A stretch of 64,000 nucleotides of DNA from Oscillospiraceae bacterium (GTDB taxonomy: Bacteria > Bacillota > Clostridia > Oscillospirales > CAG-272), in assembly GCA_015063325.1 (NCBI GenBank), contig SVUK01000004.1:1-64000 (forward strand), given 5' to 3'. Below, piece by piece: positions 53,094-62,223 of this stretch. How positions within the stretch are numbered: position 1 is the stretch's first letter; the number at the start of each line of letters is the position of its first letter. The translations under genes were made by a program, and so were the position numbers. The notes beneath the pieces are model-generated. The model did no database searches, had not been told where the DNA came from, and saw only the letters and a list, made by a program, of their open reading frames with translations.

Positions 53094-53927
53094 TCAGGAT
53101 CTTTGCCGGTATTTTCCGGGCGGAACGCCCATGACGCGGCGAAAGACAGTGTTAAAATAGTTTTGATCTGCATAGCCGAGCGCGGCGGCTGTTTCGCCCA
53201 CGCGAGCGCCTGCCCTCAGCATTTCGGCGGCACGGCGTATTTTCATCTCTGTAAAATACCGTGAAACGCCCATGCCGGCATAGTTTGCAAAAATCTTTTT
53301 CAATTTGGAAAGGCTCATGCGGCTCATTTTGGCAATGTCGCCGGCTTGCAGGTTCTCGGAAATGTGATCCCCCATCAGCCGGACAATCTCGGCATAGCAA
53401 AGCGCACCCGAATGGGTGGAAACGCCGTCTTCGTGCCCGTTTCGGAAGGCGAGCAGCAACCAGCGCTCCAGACGCACGCGTTGGGCGGCGAGCAGGGTAA
53501 TATCCGAATTGTGCAACCCTTCCCGAATCTCGGTGGAAATTTCGATGAACTCTTCGCGCAAACTGTCGGACGGCTCAAAAATGCGTCCGTCCTCCGGCAG
53601 GTTTAGTCGGTCGGCGTGGAAGGAAAGATTGATCACATGCGGCTCGGAGTTTTCCTCCGCGCGAATACGGTGAAATTCGTCTGGCGTGTGCATCAGGCAC
53701 TGACCTGCCGATAGCGTATAAAATTTGTCGCCTGCCGTAATACCGGCAATGCCGCTGAGAACGTACACGATCTCATAGAACGGGTGCGATTCGCCGGCGA
53801 AATCGTAGCCTTTGCCGAAAATGCGGTCTAAAGAAAAATGAAAAGAGGTGATATCCGGACTTCGCGGAATGGAAACGTCGGTCATGGGTTCCCATTTCGT
53901 TTTGACATATTCTGTAGCTTTTTTCAA
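53094..53927 (-). CDS. AraC-family transcription regulator with cupin sensor
   Basis: 277 residues if the TTG at 53927 is used, nine bases after AAAGGGGG; the track start at 53990 lies upstream of that site. The N-terminal half is a cupin-type sugar sensor (SHPFYEIVYVLSG, LSAGQCLMHTPDEFHRI). The C-terminal ~100 residues hold two helix-turn-helix motifs: LQAGDIAKMSRMSLSKLKKIF and VGETAAALGYADQNYFNTVFRR. It precedes nagB by 33 nt and is divergent from nahK, so it probably regulates hexosamine use. Confidence 0.88.
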   Translation of the reverse strand: MKKATEYVKTKWEPMTDVSIPRSPDITSFHFSLDRIFGKGYDFAGESHPFYEIVYVLSGIAGITAGDKFYTLSAGQCLMHTPDEFHRIRAEENSEPHVINLSFHADRLNLPEDGRIFEPSDSLREEFIEISTEIREGLHNSDITLLAAQRVRLERWLLLAFRNGHEDGVSTHSGALCYAEIVRLMGDHISENLQAGDIAKMSRMSLSKLKKIFANYAGMGVSRYFTEMKIRRAAEMLRAGARVGETAAALGYADQNYFNTVFRRVMGVPPGKYRQRS

Positions 53928-53980
53928 AGACAAATGCCCCCTTTCAAATAAAAATATATATTTAGATATTTTACAAGAAA

Positions 53981-54009
53981 ATGGTATCACAAAAAGGCGA
54001 AAAATGCAA
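53981..54009 (-). promoter_or_regulatory. Possible promoter of araC-type gene and nagB
   Basis: Minus strand TTGCAT (54009-54004), 17-bp spacer ending in TG, then TACCAT (53986-53981). Weak -10. Confidence 0.4.
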
Positions 54010-54061
54010 TAAAAAATAATAAAATTTTCTTAAAATTATTTTGATATTTGAAATGTCATAT

Positions 54062-54090
54062 TTGACAAATTTCAATTAACAATGTATAAT
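54062..54090 (+). promoter_or_regulatory. Consensus promoter of nahK
   Basis: TTGACA (54062-54067), 17-bp spacer, TATAAT (54085-54090), 49 nt before the GTG start. Confidence 0.85.
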
Positions 54091-54138
54091 GATTTATAGA
54101 AGAATTATTGATTTTTATTTTGAAGGAGATCGACTGAC

Positions 54139-55230
54139 GTGAACGAGCCGAATTTTACCGAAATTTTATCGCATTTTTCCATTAATCTTCCTCTCAAACC
54201 GTTCGGAAACGGACATATCAACACTACCTTTCAGGTAGGGGATCCGCCATGCTACATCCTGCAAAAAATCAATACCGCCGTCTTCGCCGACGCCGAGGGC
54301 TTGATGGAAAATGTGATGGCGGTTACAAATCACTTGCGCCGGAAGATTGCCGAAGAGGGGGGAGCCCCCGAACGCGAAACGCTGACCTATCTGAAAACGG
54401 AGGAAGGTTCGAATTTTTACAGGGACGCGGAGGGCAATTGCTGGCGAATGTATCGATTCATCGGCGACGCACATGCGTTTGAAACGGCAACGCCCAAACT
54501 GTTTGCCGAATCTGCAAGGGCGTTCGGCAATTTTCAAAAAATGCTTGCCGATTTTCCGGCGGACACCCTGCACGAGACGATTCCGCAGTTTCACGACACC
54601 GCGGCAAGGCTGAAACAGCTGCGCGCGGCGGTCTTGGAAAACAAAAGCGGAAGAGCCGACGCCGTGGGCGCCGAGATTGAGTTTGCCTTTGCCCGTGCCG
54701 GCGAGGCGGATACCATTGTTTCGGCGTTGCAAAACGGCGAGATTCCTTTGCGCGTGACCCATAACGACACCAAGCTCAATAACGTTTTGTTTGACGATCA
54801 AACCGACAAAACGCTTTGCGTGATCGATTTGGATACCGTTATGCCCGGTTCGCTCCTCTATGATTACGGTGATGCGCTCCGCTTCGGCGCGTCCACTGCC
54901 GCCGAGGACGAAACCGATCTTGCAAAGGTACAGTTTGATTTAGAGCTGTTCCGCGCCTATACCGACGCTTATTTGGAAACGCTTGCCGGAAGCATTACCG
55001 AACGCGAGATTGACCTTTTGCCCATGGGGGCAAAGCTTATCACGTTGGAGTGTGGCATGCGATTCCTTGCCGACTATATCAACGGGGACGTTTATTTCCG
55101 AATCCATCGGGAAAATCAGAACCTTGACCGTGCGCGCACGCAGTTCAAGCTGGTTGCCGATATGGAGTCGAAATTTGACGAAATGAAGGCGATTGTCCGG
55201 ACGGCAAAGGAAAAGTATTGTTGCTTTTAA
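54139..55230 (+). CDS. nahK: N-acetylhexosamine 1-kinase (NahK-type, APH fold)
   Basis: 363 residues, GTG start with AAGGAG. It is expected to phosphorylate GlcNAc/GalNAc at C1, as in the galacto-N-biose/lacto-N-biose pathway of bifidobacteria. GNGHINTTF, YILQKINTAVF, AFGNFQ, LRVTHNDTKLNNVLFD with the catalytic Asp, and VIDLDTVMPGSLLYDYGDALRFGAST agree closely with what I know of bifidobacterial NahK, including length. No lacto-N-biose phosphorylase or GNB transporter lies in the window, so those would be elsewhere. The divergent AraC regulator and nagB support a role in N-acetylhexosamine catabolism. Confidence 0.88.
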   Translation: MNEPNFTEILSHFSINLPLKPFGNGHINTTFQVGDPPCYILQKINTAVFADAEGLMENVMAVTNHLRRKIAEEGGAPERETLTYLKTEEGSNFYRDAEGNCWRMYRFIGDAHAFETATPKLFAESARAFGNFQKMLADFPADTLHETIPQFHDTAARLKQLRAAVLENKSGRADAVGAEIEFAFARAGEADTIVSALQNGEIPLRVTHNDTKLNNVLFDDQTDKTLCVIDLDTVMPGSLLYDYGDALRFGASTAAEDETDLAKVQFDLELFRAYTDAYLETLAGSITEREIDLLPMGAKLITLECGMRFLADYINGDVYFRIHRENQNLDRARTQFKLVADMESKFDEMKAIVRTAKEKYCCF

Positions 55231-55264
55231 AGAGAAAAGAGATTTAAAAAAAAGCGGATATTGC

Positions 55265-55293
55265 TTGACAAAATTCGACGGAACGAGTATAAT
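55265..55293 (+). promoter_or_regulatory. Consensus promoter of the antiporter gene
   Basis: TTGACA (55265-55270), 17-bp spacer, TATAAT (55288-55293). The short leader can fold ACCGG...CCGGT (about 55311-55342) just before the GGAGG site. Confidence 0.8.
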
Positions 55294-55365
55294 TCTATAA
55301 TGTAAAGAAAAACCGGAAGGGCGGAGATTCCCCTTTGCCGGTCCATCATTTGGAGGCGGTTGACT

Positions 55366-56766
55366 ATGCCGGTGGAGCTTTCCTCATCGTTACAAGTTTT
55401 ATTAGCACTTTCTATAGCGCTCATGGCAGGACTTATCATGTCCCGTGTGACCAAGCGCTGGAATTTACCTGCCGTGACCGGGTATCTGGTTGCCGGGATT
55501 CTGATCGGACCGTATTGTTTGGGTCAGTTGGGGATTTTGGGACTCGGATTTGTGGATGCGGCGGATGTGAAAAAATACGACATCATTTCCAAAGTCGCGC
55601 TCGGTTTTATCGCCATTGCCATGGGCAACGAGTTCCGGCTTTCCGAGCTGAAAAAAATCGGCAAAAAGGCAACAGTCATCGCCGTTTTGCAGGCATTGAC
55701 GGCAACCGTCTTTGTAGACATCGCCCTGATTCTGGTGCATTTTTGGCTGGGCGAGAAATTCCCGATCTCGGTTGCGGTTACGTTGGGTGCCGTCGCCGCG
55801 GCAACTGCCCCGGCTGCAACGCTGATGGTGGTCAAGCAGTATAAAGCAGAGGGACCGCTGACCAAGCTGCTTTTGCCGATCGTGGCGTTGGATGACGCGG
55901 TGGGGCTTGTGGTATTTGCCGTTTCTTTCGGAATCGCTCAGGCGCTGGACGGCGGCAATGTGGACGTGATTTCGGTTGCGCTCAATCCGCTTATCGAGGT
56001 GGTTGCCTCTCTTCTTTTGGGCGCGGCGCTCGGTTTTCTGTTCCATTTTTCGGAGCGCTTCTTCCATTCGCGCAGCAAACGTATGAGCATATCTGTCGCC
56101 TTTGTCTTTCTTGCCGTTGCGCTCTCCATGTTGGAGTTCCATATCGGCAGCGTGACCATCGGGTTTTCCTCACTTCTCGTTTGTATGATGCTCGGGACGG
56201 TATTTTGCAATTTGTGCGACTTCTCCGAGGAGCTGATGGACCGCATTGACCGCTGGACCGGACCTTTGATGGTGCTGTTTTTTGTCATCAGCGGCGCGGA
56301 GTTGGAACTTAACGTTTTTAAAGATTGGCAAATCGTTGTTGTCGGCGCGATTTACATCTTGTTCCGGTCGATGGGCAAAATCGGGGGTGCGAGCATTTCT
56401 TCCAAAATGATGAAGTGCGAACCGCAGGTACAAAAATACCTCGGTTTTACGCTTTTGCCGCAGGCAGGCGTTGCGCTGGGAATGTCGCTGATTGCGGCGG
56501 AACGAATGCCGGGCGACGAGGGAAAGCTCGTTCGCAGTATCACCCTGTTTGCCGTGCTGATTTACGAATTGGTCGGACCGCTGATGACAAAGATTGCTTT
56601 GGATAAAGCCGGTGAAATTCATGAAAAACCGGTGCCCGAGCGCGTCAAAGCCGGAATGGAGAAAAAAGAAAAAAAGAAGGGAAGCGTTGCACCGTCCGCC
56701 GCAGAACGATTGGAAAGTCAAGGCGTATCTGCCGGTTTATCCGCACCCGACAATCAAAAGAAATAA
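55366..56766 (+). CDS. Cation:proton antiporter (CPA2/Kef-type)
   Basis: 466 residues from ATG 55366, ten bases after GGAGG; the track start is a TTG two codons earlier. About twelve membrane helices are visible. LPAVTGYLVAGILIGP near residue 35, LGAVAAATAPAATLMVVKQY and LPIVALDDAVGLVVFAV near 165, the latter with the paired ion-binding Asp residues, are the CPA2 signatures. The C-terminal ~50 residues are a charged, Lys-rich cytoplasmic tail without RCK/TrkA domains. It exchanges K+ or Na+ for H+. It is a single-gene unit with its own promoter and terminator. Confidence 0.88.
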   Translation: MPVELSSSLQVLLALSIALMAGLIMSRVTKRWNLPAVTGYLVAGILIGPYCLGQLGILGLGFVDAADVKKYDIISKVALGFIAIAMGNEFRLSELKKIGKKATVIAVLQALTATVFVDIALILVHFWLGEKFPISVAVTLGAVAAATAPAATLMVVKQYKAEGPLTKLLLPIVALDDAVGLVVFAVSFGIAQALDGGNVDVISVALNPLIEVVASLLLGAALGFLFHFSERFFHSRSKRMSISVAFVFLAVALSMLEFHIGSVTIGFSSLLVCMMLGTVFCNLCDFSEELMDRIDRWTGPLMVLFFVISGAELELNVFKDWQIVVVGAIYILFRSMGKIGGASISSKMMKCEPQVQKYLGFTLLPQAGVALGMSLIAAERMPGDEGKLVRSITLFAVLIYELVGPLMTKIALDKAGEIHEKPVPERVKAGMEKKEKKKGSVAPSAAERLESQGVSAGLSAPDNQKK

Positions 56767-56802
56767 AAGAAATAACAAAAAAGTTTCAGCTTTATAGATT
56801 GA

Positions 56803-56842
56803 AAAAGCCGTTTGTAAAAAAGCAGACGGCTTTTCTTTTTTT
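56803..56842 (+). terminator. Terminator of the antiporter gene
   Basis: AAAAGCCG and CGGCTTTT arms with partial pairing inward, then CTTTTTTT. The remaining gap to the next promoter (56843-57101) is very A/T-rich; only a small GGCTC-GCA-GAGCC hairpin at 56972-56984 is seen and no gene. Confidence 0.75.
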
Positions 56843-57101
56843 ATTTCTTCCATTTTATAATATTGTTTTCTACATAAGAGGAAAAACAATTGCATATCGG
56901 TATACATTTTAAAAATTTGGTGATTTGCACAATTTTGCAAATGAAAAACGTGAATATTTATCTTGCATATTGGCTCGCAGAGCCGTTTTGTTCGATTTTT
57001 TGCTTGACTAATTTTTAACAAAATCTTGCAGAATAGATTAAAAATGACAGAAAAATTGTTAAAAATATAAAAAATATCAAAAAGTTTTTACAAAAAAATT
57101 G

Positions 57102-57130
57102 TTGACAATCACGATTGCTTGTGCTACAAT
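57102..57130 (+). promoter_or_regulatory. Promoter of the ABC importer operon
   Basis: TTGACA (57102-57107), 17-bp spacer, TACAAT (57125-57130), 47 nt before the ATG. Confidence 0.85.
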
Positions 57131-57177
57131 GTTGTTGCGGTTAAAAAACCGACTTTATACATTTTTTGGAGGGAGTT

Positions 57178-58500
57178 ATGAAAAAACTTCTCGCATTCAC
57201 TCTTGCTTGCCTGATGGTAGTTTCCTGCTTCGCGCTCGCAGCTTGCGGTAAGAAGGAGACAAAACTCAGCGCAACCCAAGAAATCATCAAACAAGCGCAA
57301 ACCATGACCCTGGAAGAACTGGCAAGAAAAGCCATTGAGGAATCCAACGGCAAGACCTTCTACGGCGTTGGTAACTCCAGCCGCGGCAAGAGCGCACTTC
57401 CGCTCTTTATCGAGTATCTGCAGACCATTGATTCCAGCTACAACATGACCTACGAGTGGCAGCAGCCGAAGAACAACAAGATCTTCGATCAGCTGACCGC
57501 CGACTCCAAGAAGACCACCGGCACCTTTGCAATGACCCTGATCCAGGACGGCAACCAGATTGAAAGCAAGATGGTTCAAACCGGCATTCTGGACACCTTT
57601 ATTCCGAAGGATTGGGCAGACGCAAACGGCGTGAAAGCCGAGGACTACAACGGCTACCTCGCTCTGCAAACCCTGAATAAGATCTTCATGTACAACTCCA
57701 CCGGTTCCAAGACCTATACCAACTGCTGGGATTTCGTAGCGGAAGGCGAACATGGTCTGTTTATGGACATTGACTCCGAGCTTGTCGGCAAAAACTTCCT
57801 GTATATGCTGACAAAGGACGAGTATGCAAATCAGCTCAAAGCCGCTTACGATGTTCTGTCTGCCGAAAAGAAAGCTTATATTGACACCGCTGTTAAGGCT
57901 GTGGAAGGCGACGCAAAAGACTTCGGTCTCGGCGCAAACGGCAAATATGCTCTCGCTTGGATCAAACTCTGGGTGGAAAGCTACAACGCACAAAGCGACG
58001 ACGGCCCGATCTGCAACACGCTGGTGAAAGATTCGGCTACCGATCAATTCGGTCTGCTTGTTTACTCCAAACTGCGTTCCGTTTCGGAAACCGAAGAAAC
58101 TTCCAAGAACAACGTAAAAGTTGCCGCTTACCAGGATGACTACAAGGGCATCGGCGGCTATGGCTACTGCCACTACCTGTTCGTAACCGACAACTCTCCG
58201 CTTCCCTGGACCGCCTGCGCGTTCATTGCCTACATGACCTGCACCGTTGACGGTTTCAGCGCATGGGGCAAAGATATCGGCGGTTACTCCTCCAACCCGA
58301 CGGTTGCAGCCGGAACCGAAGAGAAATACCATCACTCCACCGGCGGCGACACTGCCGAAGGCGGTCCGTTCCCGGCTCTGAATGATAAGGGATTCACCTG
58401 GTGGAAAGACAGACTCGTCATTGAAGATCCCGAGTACTGCGCAAGCGTTGCATTCACCGTGGGAAGCTGGATTGAACTGTTGACCAAATACACGGGATAA
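57178..58500 (+). CDS. ABC importer substrate-binding lipoprotein
   Basis: 440 residues from ATG 57178 with GGAGGGA. Signal peptide with lipobox FALAAC; the lipidated Cys is near residue 23. The rest is a periplasmic-binding-protein type fold of the FutA/PotD class (extracellular solute-binding family), with many Trp/Tyr near the C-terminal half. The iron or polyamine ligand cannot be told from sequence; the partner permease with two fused halves resembles Fe3+ or related importers. It is separated from the permease gene by a hairpin that may give it higher expression. Confidence 0.85.
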   Translation: MKKLLAFTLACLMVVSCFALAACGKKETKLSATQEIIKQAQTMTLEELARKAIEESNGKTFYGVGNSSRGKSALPLFIEYLQTIDSSYNMTYEWQQPKNNKIFDQLTADSKKTTGTFAMTLIQDGNQIESKMVQTGILDTFIPKDWADANGVKAEDYNGYLALQTLNKIFMYNSTGSKTYTNCWDFVAEGEHGLFMDIDSELVGKNFLYMLTKDEYANQLKAAYDVLSAEKKAYIDTAVKAVEGDAKDFGLGANGKYALAWIKLWVESYNAQSDDGPICNTLVKDSATDQFGLLVYSKLRSVSETEETSKNNVKVAAYQDDYKGIGGYGYCHYLFVTDNSPLPWTACAFIAYMTCTVDGFSAWGKDIGGYSSNPTVAAGTEEKYHHSTGGDTAEGGPFPALNDKGFTWWKDRLVIEDPEYCASVAFTVGSWIELLTKYTG

Positions 58501-58526
58501 TTTTTGCGGAATTTAACTGATTACCG

Positions 58527-58554
58527 GGGGCTGTATTTCTCATAATACAGCCCC
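58527..58554 (+). promoter_or_regulatory. Intercistronic hairpin after the binding-protein gene
   Basis: GGGGCTGTAT and ATACAGCCCC with an 8-nt loop and no real T-run. Such hairpins commonly protect the abundant binding-protein mRNA or partly stop transcription before the permease. Confidence 0.65.
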
Positions 58555-58568
58555 TTCTTGGAGGATAT

Positions 58569-60407
58569 ATGACCAATCAATTGAACGCAACAAAACGGGC
58601 GTCATCCTTCCGCATCGGTCGCAACAAGCTGTTCACCTTTCTTTCGCAACCGTATAACGTCATTCTGATCGTGCTGGGTGTGGTTTGCACCATTACCACG
58701 GTTGCACCAATCGTTGCGATCATCGAGGACACGCTGAAAATCCACCCCGGAACGATTGACCAGTATCTGACCGGGAAAACCGAGGGCTTTTCTTTTGCGA
58801 ACTATATTGACCTATTCACAAGCAAATTGGCAAAAACCAATTTGTGGGAGCCGCTCGGCAACACGCTGATTATTTCCTTCTTTGCCTGCGTTACGGCAAT
58901 TTTGGTTGGCGGACTGTTTGCATTCCTGGTCACGCGGACCAACATGAAGTTTAAAAAATATTTAAGTTCCATTTTCATTTTCCCCTACATCATGCCGCAG
59001 TGGACGCTGGCGCTCGTTTGGAGAAATCTGTTCAACTCCAACGCTGTTACCGGAACAAGCGACGGGCTTCTCGCCTCGCTGTTCGGTATCCGGATGCCGC
59101 TTTGGTGGTGCCAGGGAATTTTCCCCTGCATTATTGTGCTCGGTCTTCACTATTCGGCGTTTGCTTATATTTTGATCGGCGGCATTTTCCGGAATATGGA
59201 CGCCAACTTGGAAGAGGCGGCAACCATTCTCAACACGCCTAAGTGGCGAATTGTAACGCGCATTACGCTTCCCATGGTCAAACCGGCAATTCTTTCCACC
59301 GTGCTTCTTGTTTTCGGAAGCTCCATGGGAAGCTATCCGGTACCGCACTACCTCAAACTTTCCACGCTCTCTACGCGCTATCTGGAAATGAACGATAAAT
59401 ACGCCGGCGAGGCAAGTATTCTTGCTGTCATCATGATCGTCATCGGCGTTGCTATTATGATTATCAACCAACAGAGCCTGAAGAGCCGGAAAAACTACAC
59501 CACCGTTACCGGAAAATCTGGGCAAATTTCGAAAATCAATCTCGGCAAGGTCGGCAAATACGCTGTTGCCATCATTCTGATTTTCACCACCTTTATGACC
59601 AGTATTTACCCGTTGATCTCCTTTGCGTTCGAGACCTTCCTGCCAAACCCGGGCGACTACAGTTTCCTGCGCACGTGGAATCCGAGCAACCTGACCTTAA
59701 AATGGTGGATCACAAACGAGAACGTGACCGAAAACGGACTTTACGGGCAAATGGGTATGTTGTTCAATAAAACGATTTGGACTGCCTACGGCGGTACGAT
59801 CTTCCTTTCCATCATGTGCGCGCTCTTTGCCGGCACCATTGGAACGCTGATCGGCTATGCTGTTTCCAAAAAGCGCCGCAACCGCTTTGCAAACTACGTT
59901 AATAACATTGCCTTTTTGCCATATCTTATGCCTTCGGTTGCAGTTGGTATTGCTTACTTTATTTTGCTTGCCACCAACGATCATTTCAACCTGTACAATA
60001 CCTACGCGCTCCTCATCATCGTCGGAACGGTCAAATACATTCCGTTTGCAAGCCGCGCGTCGCTCAACTCCATGCTGCAGCTCAGCGGAGAGATTGAGGA
60101 ATCGGCGTTGATTCAGAACGTCCCGTGGTTCAAGCGGATGTTCCGCATCATCATTCCGATCCAAAAATCCTCGATTTTGAGCGGATTTTTGCTCCCGTTC
60201 ATCACCTGTATGCGTGAACTTTCCTTGTTCATGCTGCTCTGCGTGCAGGGCTTTATCATGTCCACGACGATGGACTATTTCGATGAAATGGGACTTGCCG
60301 CATTTTCCAGCGGCATGAACTTGATGCTGATTGTCACCATCCTTATTTTCAACGGGATCATTAATAAGATCACCGGTGCAAGCCTGGATAAGGGTATCGG
60401 CGGCTGA
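58569..60407 (+). CDS. ABC importer permease, two fused transmembrane domains
   Basis: 612 residues, ATG with GGAGG. Two binding-protein-dependent transport domains are fused in one chain, as in FbpB/SfuB-type importers. The first has the EAA loop LEEAATILNTPKWRIVTRITLPMVKPAI near residue 220; the second has IEESALIQNVPWFKRMFRIIIPIQKSSI near 515. About twelve membrane helices are present. It forms the channel between the lipoprotein and the ATPase encoded on either side. Confidence 0.9.
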   Translation: MTNQLNATKRASSFRIGRNKLFTFLSQPYNVILIVLGVVCTITTVAPIVAIIEDTLKIHPGTIDQYLTGKTEGFSFANYIDLFTSKLAKTNLWEPLGNTLIISFFACVTAILVGGLFAFLVTRTNMKFKKYLSSIFIFPYIMPQWTLALVWRNLFNSNAVTGTSDGLLASLFGIRMPLWWCQGIFPCIIVLGLHYSAFAYILIGGIFRNMDANLEEAATILNTPKWRIVTRITLPMVKPAILSTVLLVFGSSMGSYPVPHYLKLSTLSTRYLEMNDKYAGEASILAVIMIVIGVAIMIINQQSLKSRKNYTTVTGKSGQISKINLGKVGKYAVAIILIFTTFMTSIYPLISFAFETFLPNPGDYSFLRTWNPSNLTLKWWITNENVTENGLYGQMGMLFNKTIWTAYGGTIFLSIMCALFAGTIGTLIGYAVSKKRRNRFANYVNNIAFLPYLMPSVAVGIAYFILLATNDHFNLYNTYALLIIVGTVKYIPFASRASLNSMLQLSGEIEESALIQNVPWFKRMFRIIIPIQKSSILSGFLLPFITCMRELSLFMLLCVQGFIMSTTMDYFDEMGLAAFSSGMNLMLIVTILIFNGIINKITGASLDKGIGG

Positions 60408-60445
60408 CCGGCACAACGAAAACAACAGAAAGGAATTTGCGGCTT

Positions 60446-62071
60446 ATGCCAGAGATTATTTTAACAGACGTTACCAAACGGTGGGGCAGTTTTTACGCCG
60501 TTGACCATTTGAGCATGACCATTGAGGACAACGCATTCGTCACCTTGTTAGGTCCCTCCGGATGCGGCAAAACCACCACCCTGCGTATGATTGCCGGTTT
60601 GGAAACGCCCACCAGCGGCAGAATCACTATCGGTGACCGCGTGGTCTTCGATAGCGAGCAGGGAATCAACATTCCGGCAAACAAACGGCGCGTTGGCTTT
60701 TTGTTCCAGAACTACGCCCTTTGGCCAAACATGACCGTTTACCAAAACATTTCCTTTGGTCTTACCAACATCAAAGAGGAAATGCCCAAGATCAATTTCA
60801 AGGCGAAAACGGCGCAAAGAAAGGTTGAAATTCTTGCCGATCCGAAAAAGCTCGCCGCCCTGATCAACGATTCTACCGATAAAGACGGCAAGCTCAACCC
60901 CCAAAGAGCTCTTTTGAAATTGATTGATACCTATGAAATTTCCATTTATACCGCCAAGGAGCTTCTCGCGCTCGGAATTCACGATGGCAAGGATCCTGCC
61001 GGGGAAATTGCAAAATTGCAAAACTTGGTGGATGGCGAAAAGGCCGCCGCCGAGGTCAAGGGCTTTACCCTGAACGAGAATTTTGAATACGAAAAAGGCG
61101 GAGAAATTGTTACCAAGGTCCGCAAACTCTCCAAAGAGGAAGTGGATCTTGCCGTTCGCCGCGTTTCGCGTATCGTGAAAATCGGAATGTTTATGGATCG
61201 CTACCCGGCGGAGCTTTCCGGCGGTCAGCAGCAACGCGTTGCCATTGCAAGAACGCTCGCGCCCGAACCCACCGTACTTTTCATGGATGAACCGCTCTCC
61301 AACCTGGATGCAAAACTCCGTTTGGAAATGCGCTCCGAGCTGCAGCGCTTGCATCTGGACACCGGAAGTACCTTCGTTTACGTTACCCACGACCAGATGG
61401 AAGCCATGACGCTTGCCACCAAGATCTGCCTGCTCGATAACGGCGTACTTCGTCAATATGACGCACCGCTCACCGTTTACCGCAATCCGAGCGACACCTT
61501 TGTTGCCGACTTTGTGGGCAGCCCTGCCATCAACTTTGCGCAGGCGCACGGCGAAGCCGTGGACGGCGGCATTGAGCTGACCTTCCTGGAAGGCGTCAAG
61601 GGCACATTTCGCCCCACCGAGCCGCTGGATCTTGCCGAGTGGATTAAAAGCGACTACGCAAAGGACCGCGAGATTGCCGAATGGCGCGCCGAACTGCTCA
61701 AGGATAAGCGCAACGTGGAAAAAGGAAACAAGGATACCGTTTTCAAATGCCACATTGCCAAAGTGGATGAAACCGAATTTGAGGAAGAGCGCCCCATCGG
61801 CGATAACGACTTTATTCTCGGCATCCGCCCCGAAGCCATTCATATCAGCAAAGAGGGAAAGATCCCGGCAGAAGTTTACAGCTCTATGCCGACCGGTATG
61901 GAAACCACCGTGCGTCTGCGCGTTGGCAAACTGCTCCTGACCGGCGTTTCCTTCGGAAAGATCACCTTTGCGCTGGAGGAAAAAGTGCGTTTCGATTTCG
62001 GCAAAGCCGAGGTCGTGCTTTTCTCGGCGCGTTCGGGACGTCTCATCTCCACGGGTACGCTTGAACTGTAA
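60446..62071 (+). CDS. ABC importer ATPase with large insertion before the signature motif
   Basis: 541 residues from ATG 60446 (AGAAAGGA eleven bases upstream). Walker A GPSGCGKTT, Q-loop FQNYALWPN, signature LSGGQQQR, Walker B VLFMDEPLSNLD and switch His VTHDQ are intact, with a TOBE-type C-terminal region. Between the Q-loop region and the signature, where normal MalK/PotA proteins have ~40 residues, there are ~165, largely charged helical sequence (from about residue 110 to 240). A second loop lengthens the C-terminal domain. Active-site motifs are complete, so it should hydrolyse ATP; the insertion may bind a partner or sense a ligand. Confidence 0.9.
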   Translation: MPEIILTDVTKRWGSFYAVDHLSMTIEDNAFVTLLGPSGCGKTTTLRMIAGLETPTSGRITIGDRVVFDSEQGINIPANKRRVGFLFQNYALWPNMTVYQNISFGLTNIKEEMPKINFKAKTAQRKVEILADPKKLAALINDSTDKDGKLNPQRALLKLIDTYEISIYTAKELLALGIHDGKDPAGEIAKLQNLVDGEKAAAEVKGFTLNENFEYEKGGEIVTKVRKLSKEEVDLAVRRVSRIVKIGMFMDRYPAELSGGQQQRVAIARTLAPEPTVLFMDEPLSNLDAKLRLEMRSELQRLHLDTGSTFVYVTHDQMEAMTLATKICLLDNGVLRQYDAPLTVYRNPSDTFVADFVGSPAINFAQAHGEAVDGGIELTFLEGVKGTFRPTEPLDLAEWIKSDYAKDREIAEWRAELLKDKRNVEKGNKDTVFKCHIAKVDETEFEEERPIGDNDFILGIRPEAIHISKEGKIPAEVYSSMPTGMETTVRLRVGKLLLTGVSFGKITFALEEKVRFDFGKAEVVLFSARSGRLISTGTLEL

Positions 62072-62089
62072 AATTTTTACACCTGCATT

Positions 62090-62122
62090 GCGCCGCCGGA
62101 AGTTCCGGCGGCGCTTTTTTTT
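62090..62122 (+). terminator. Terminator of the ABC operon
   Basis: GCGCCGCCGGAA and TTCCGGCGGCGC with one base between, followed by T8. Confidence 0.9.
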
Positions 62123-62134
62123 CACAAACGGTTC

Positions 62135-62163
62135 TTGACATTTATTGCATTATTCTTTATAAT
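62135..62163 (+). promoter_or_regulatory. Promoter of the Na/Pi symporter gene
   Basis: TTGACA (62135-62140), 17-bp spacer, TATAAT (62158-62163), 60 nt before the ATG. Confidence 0.85.
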
Positions 62164-62223
62164 AATCTTGAAATGAATACAGAATAGTATTATCAAAAAA
62201 TAAAACGGGCTTGAGGTTGAAAA

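Noticed and set aside
55311-55342. Riboswitch before the antiporter gene
   Set aside because: Only one short stem (ACCGG/CCGGT) is visible and no conserved aptamer core could be recognised.
57178-62071. Polyamine (PotABCD) operon
   Set aside because: The permease is a single two-domain chain rather than separate PotB and PotC, and the binding protein gives no clear ligand motif, so the substrate is left open.
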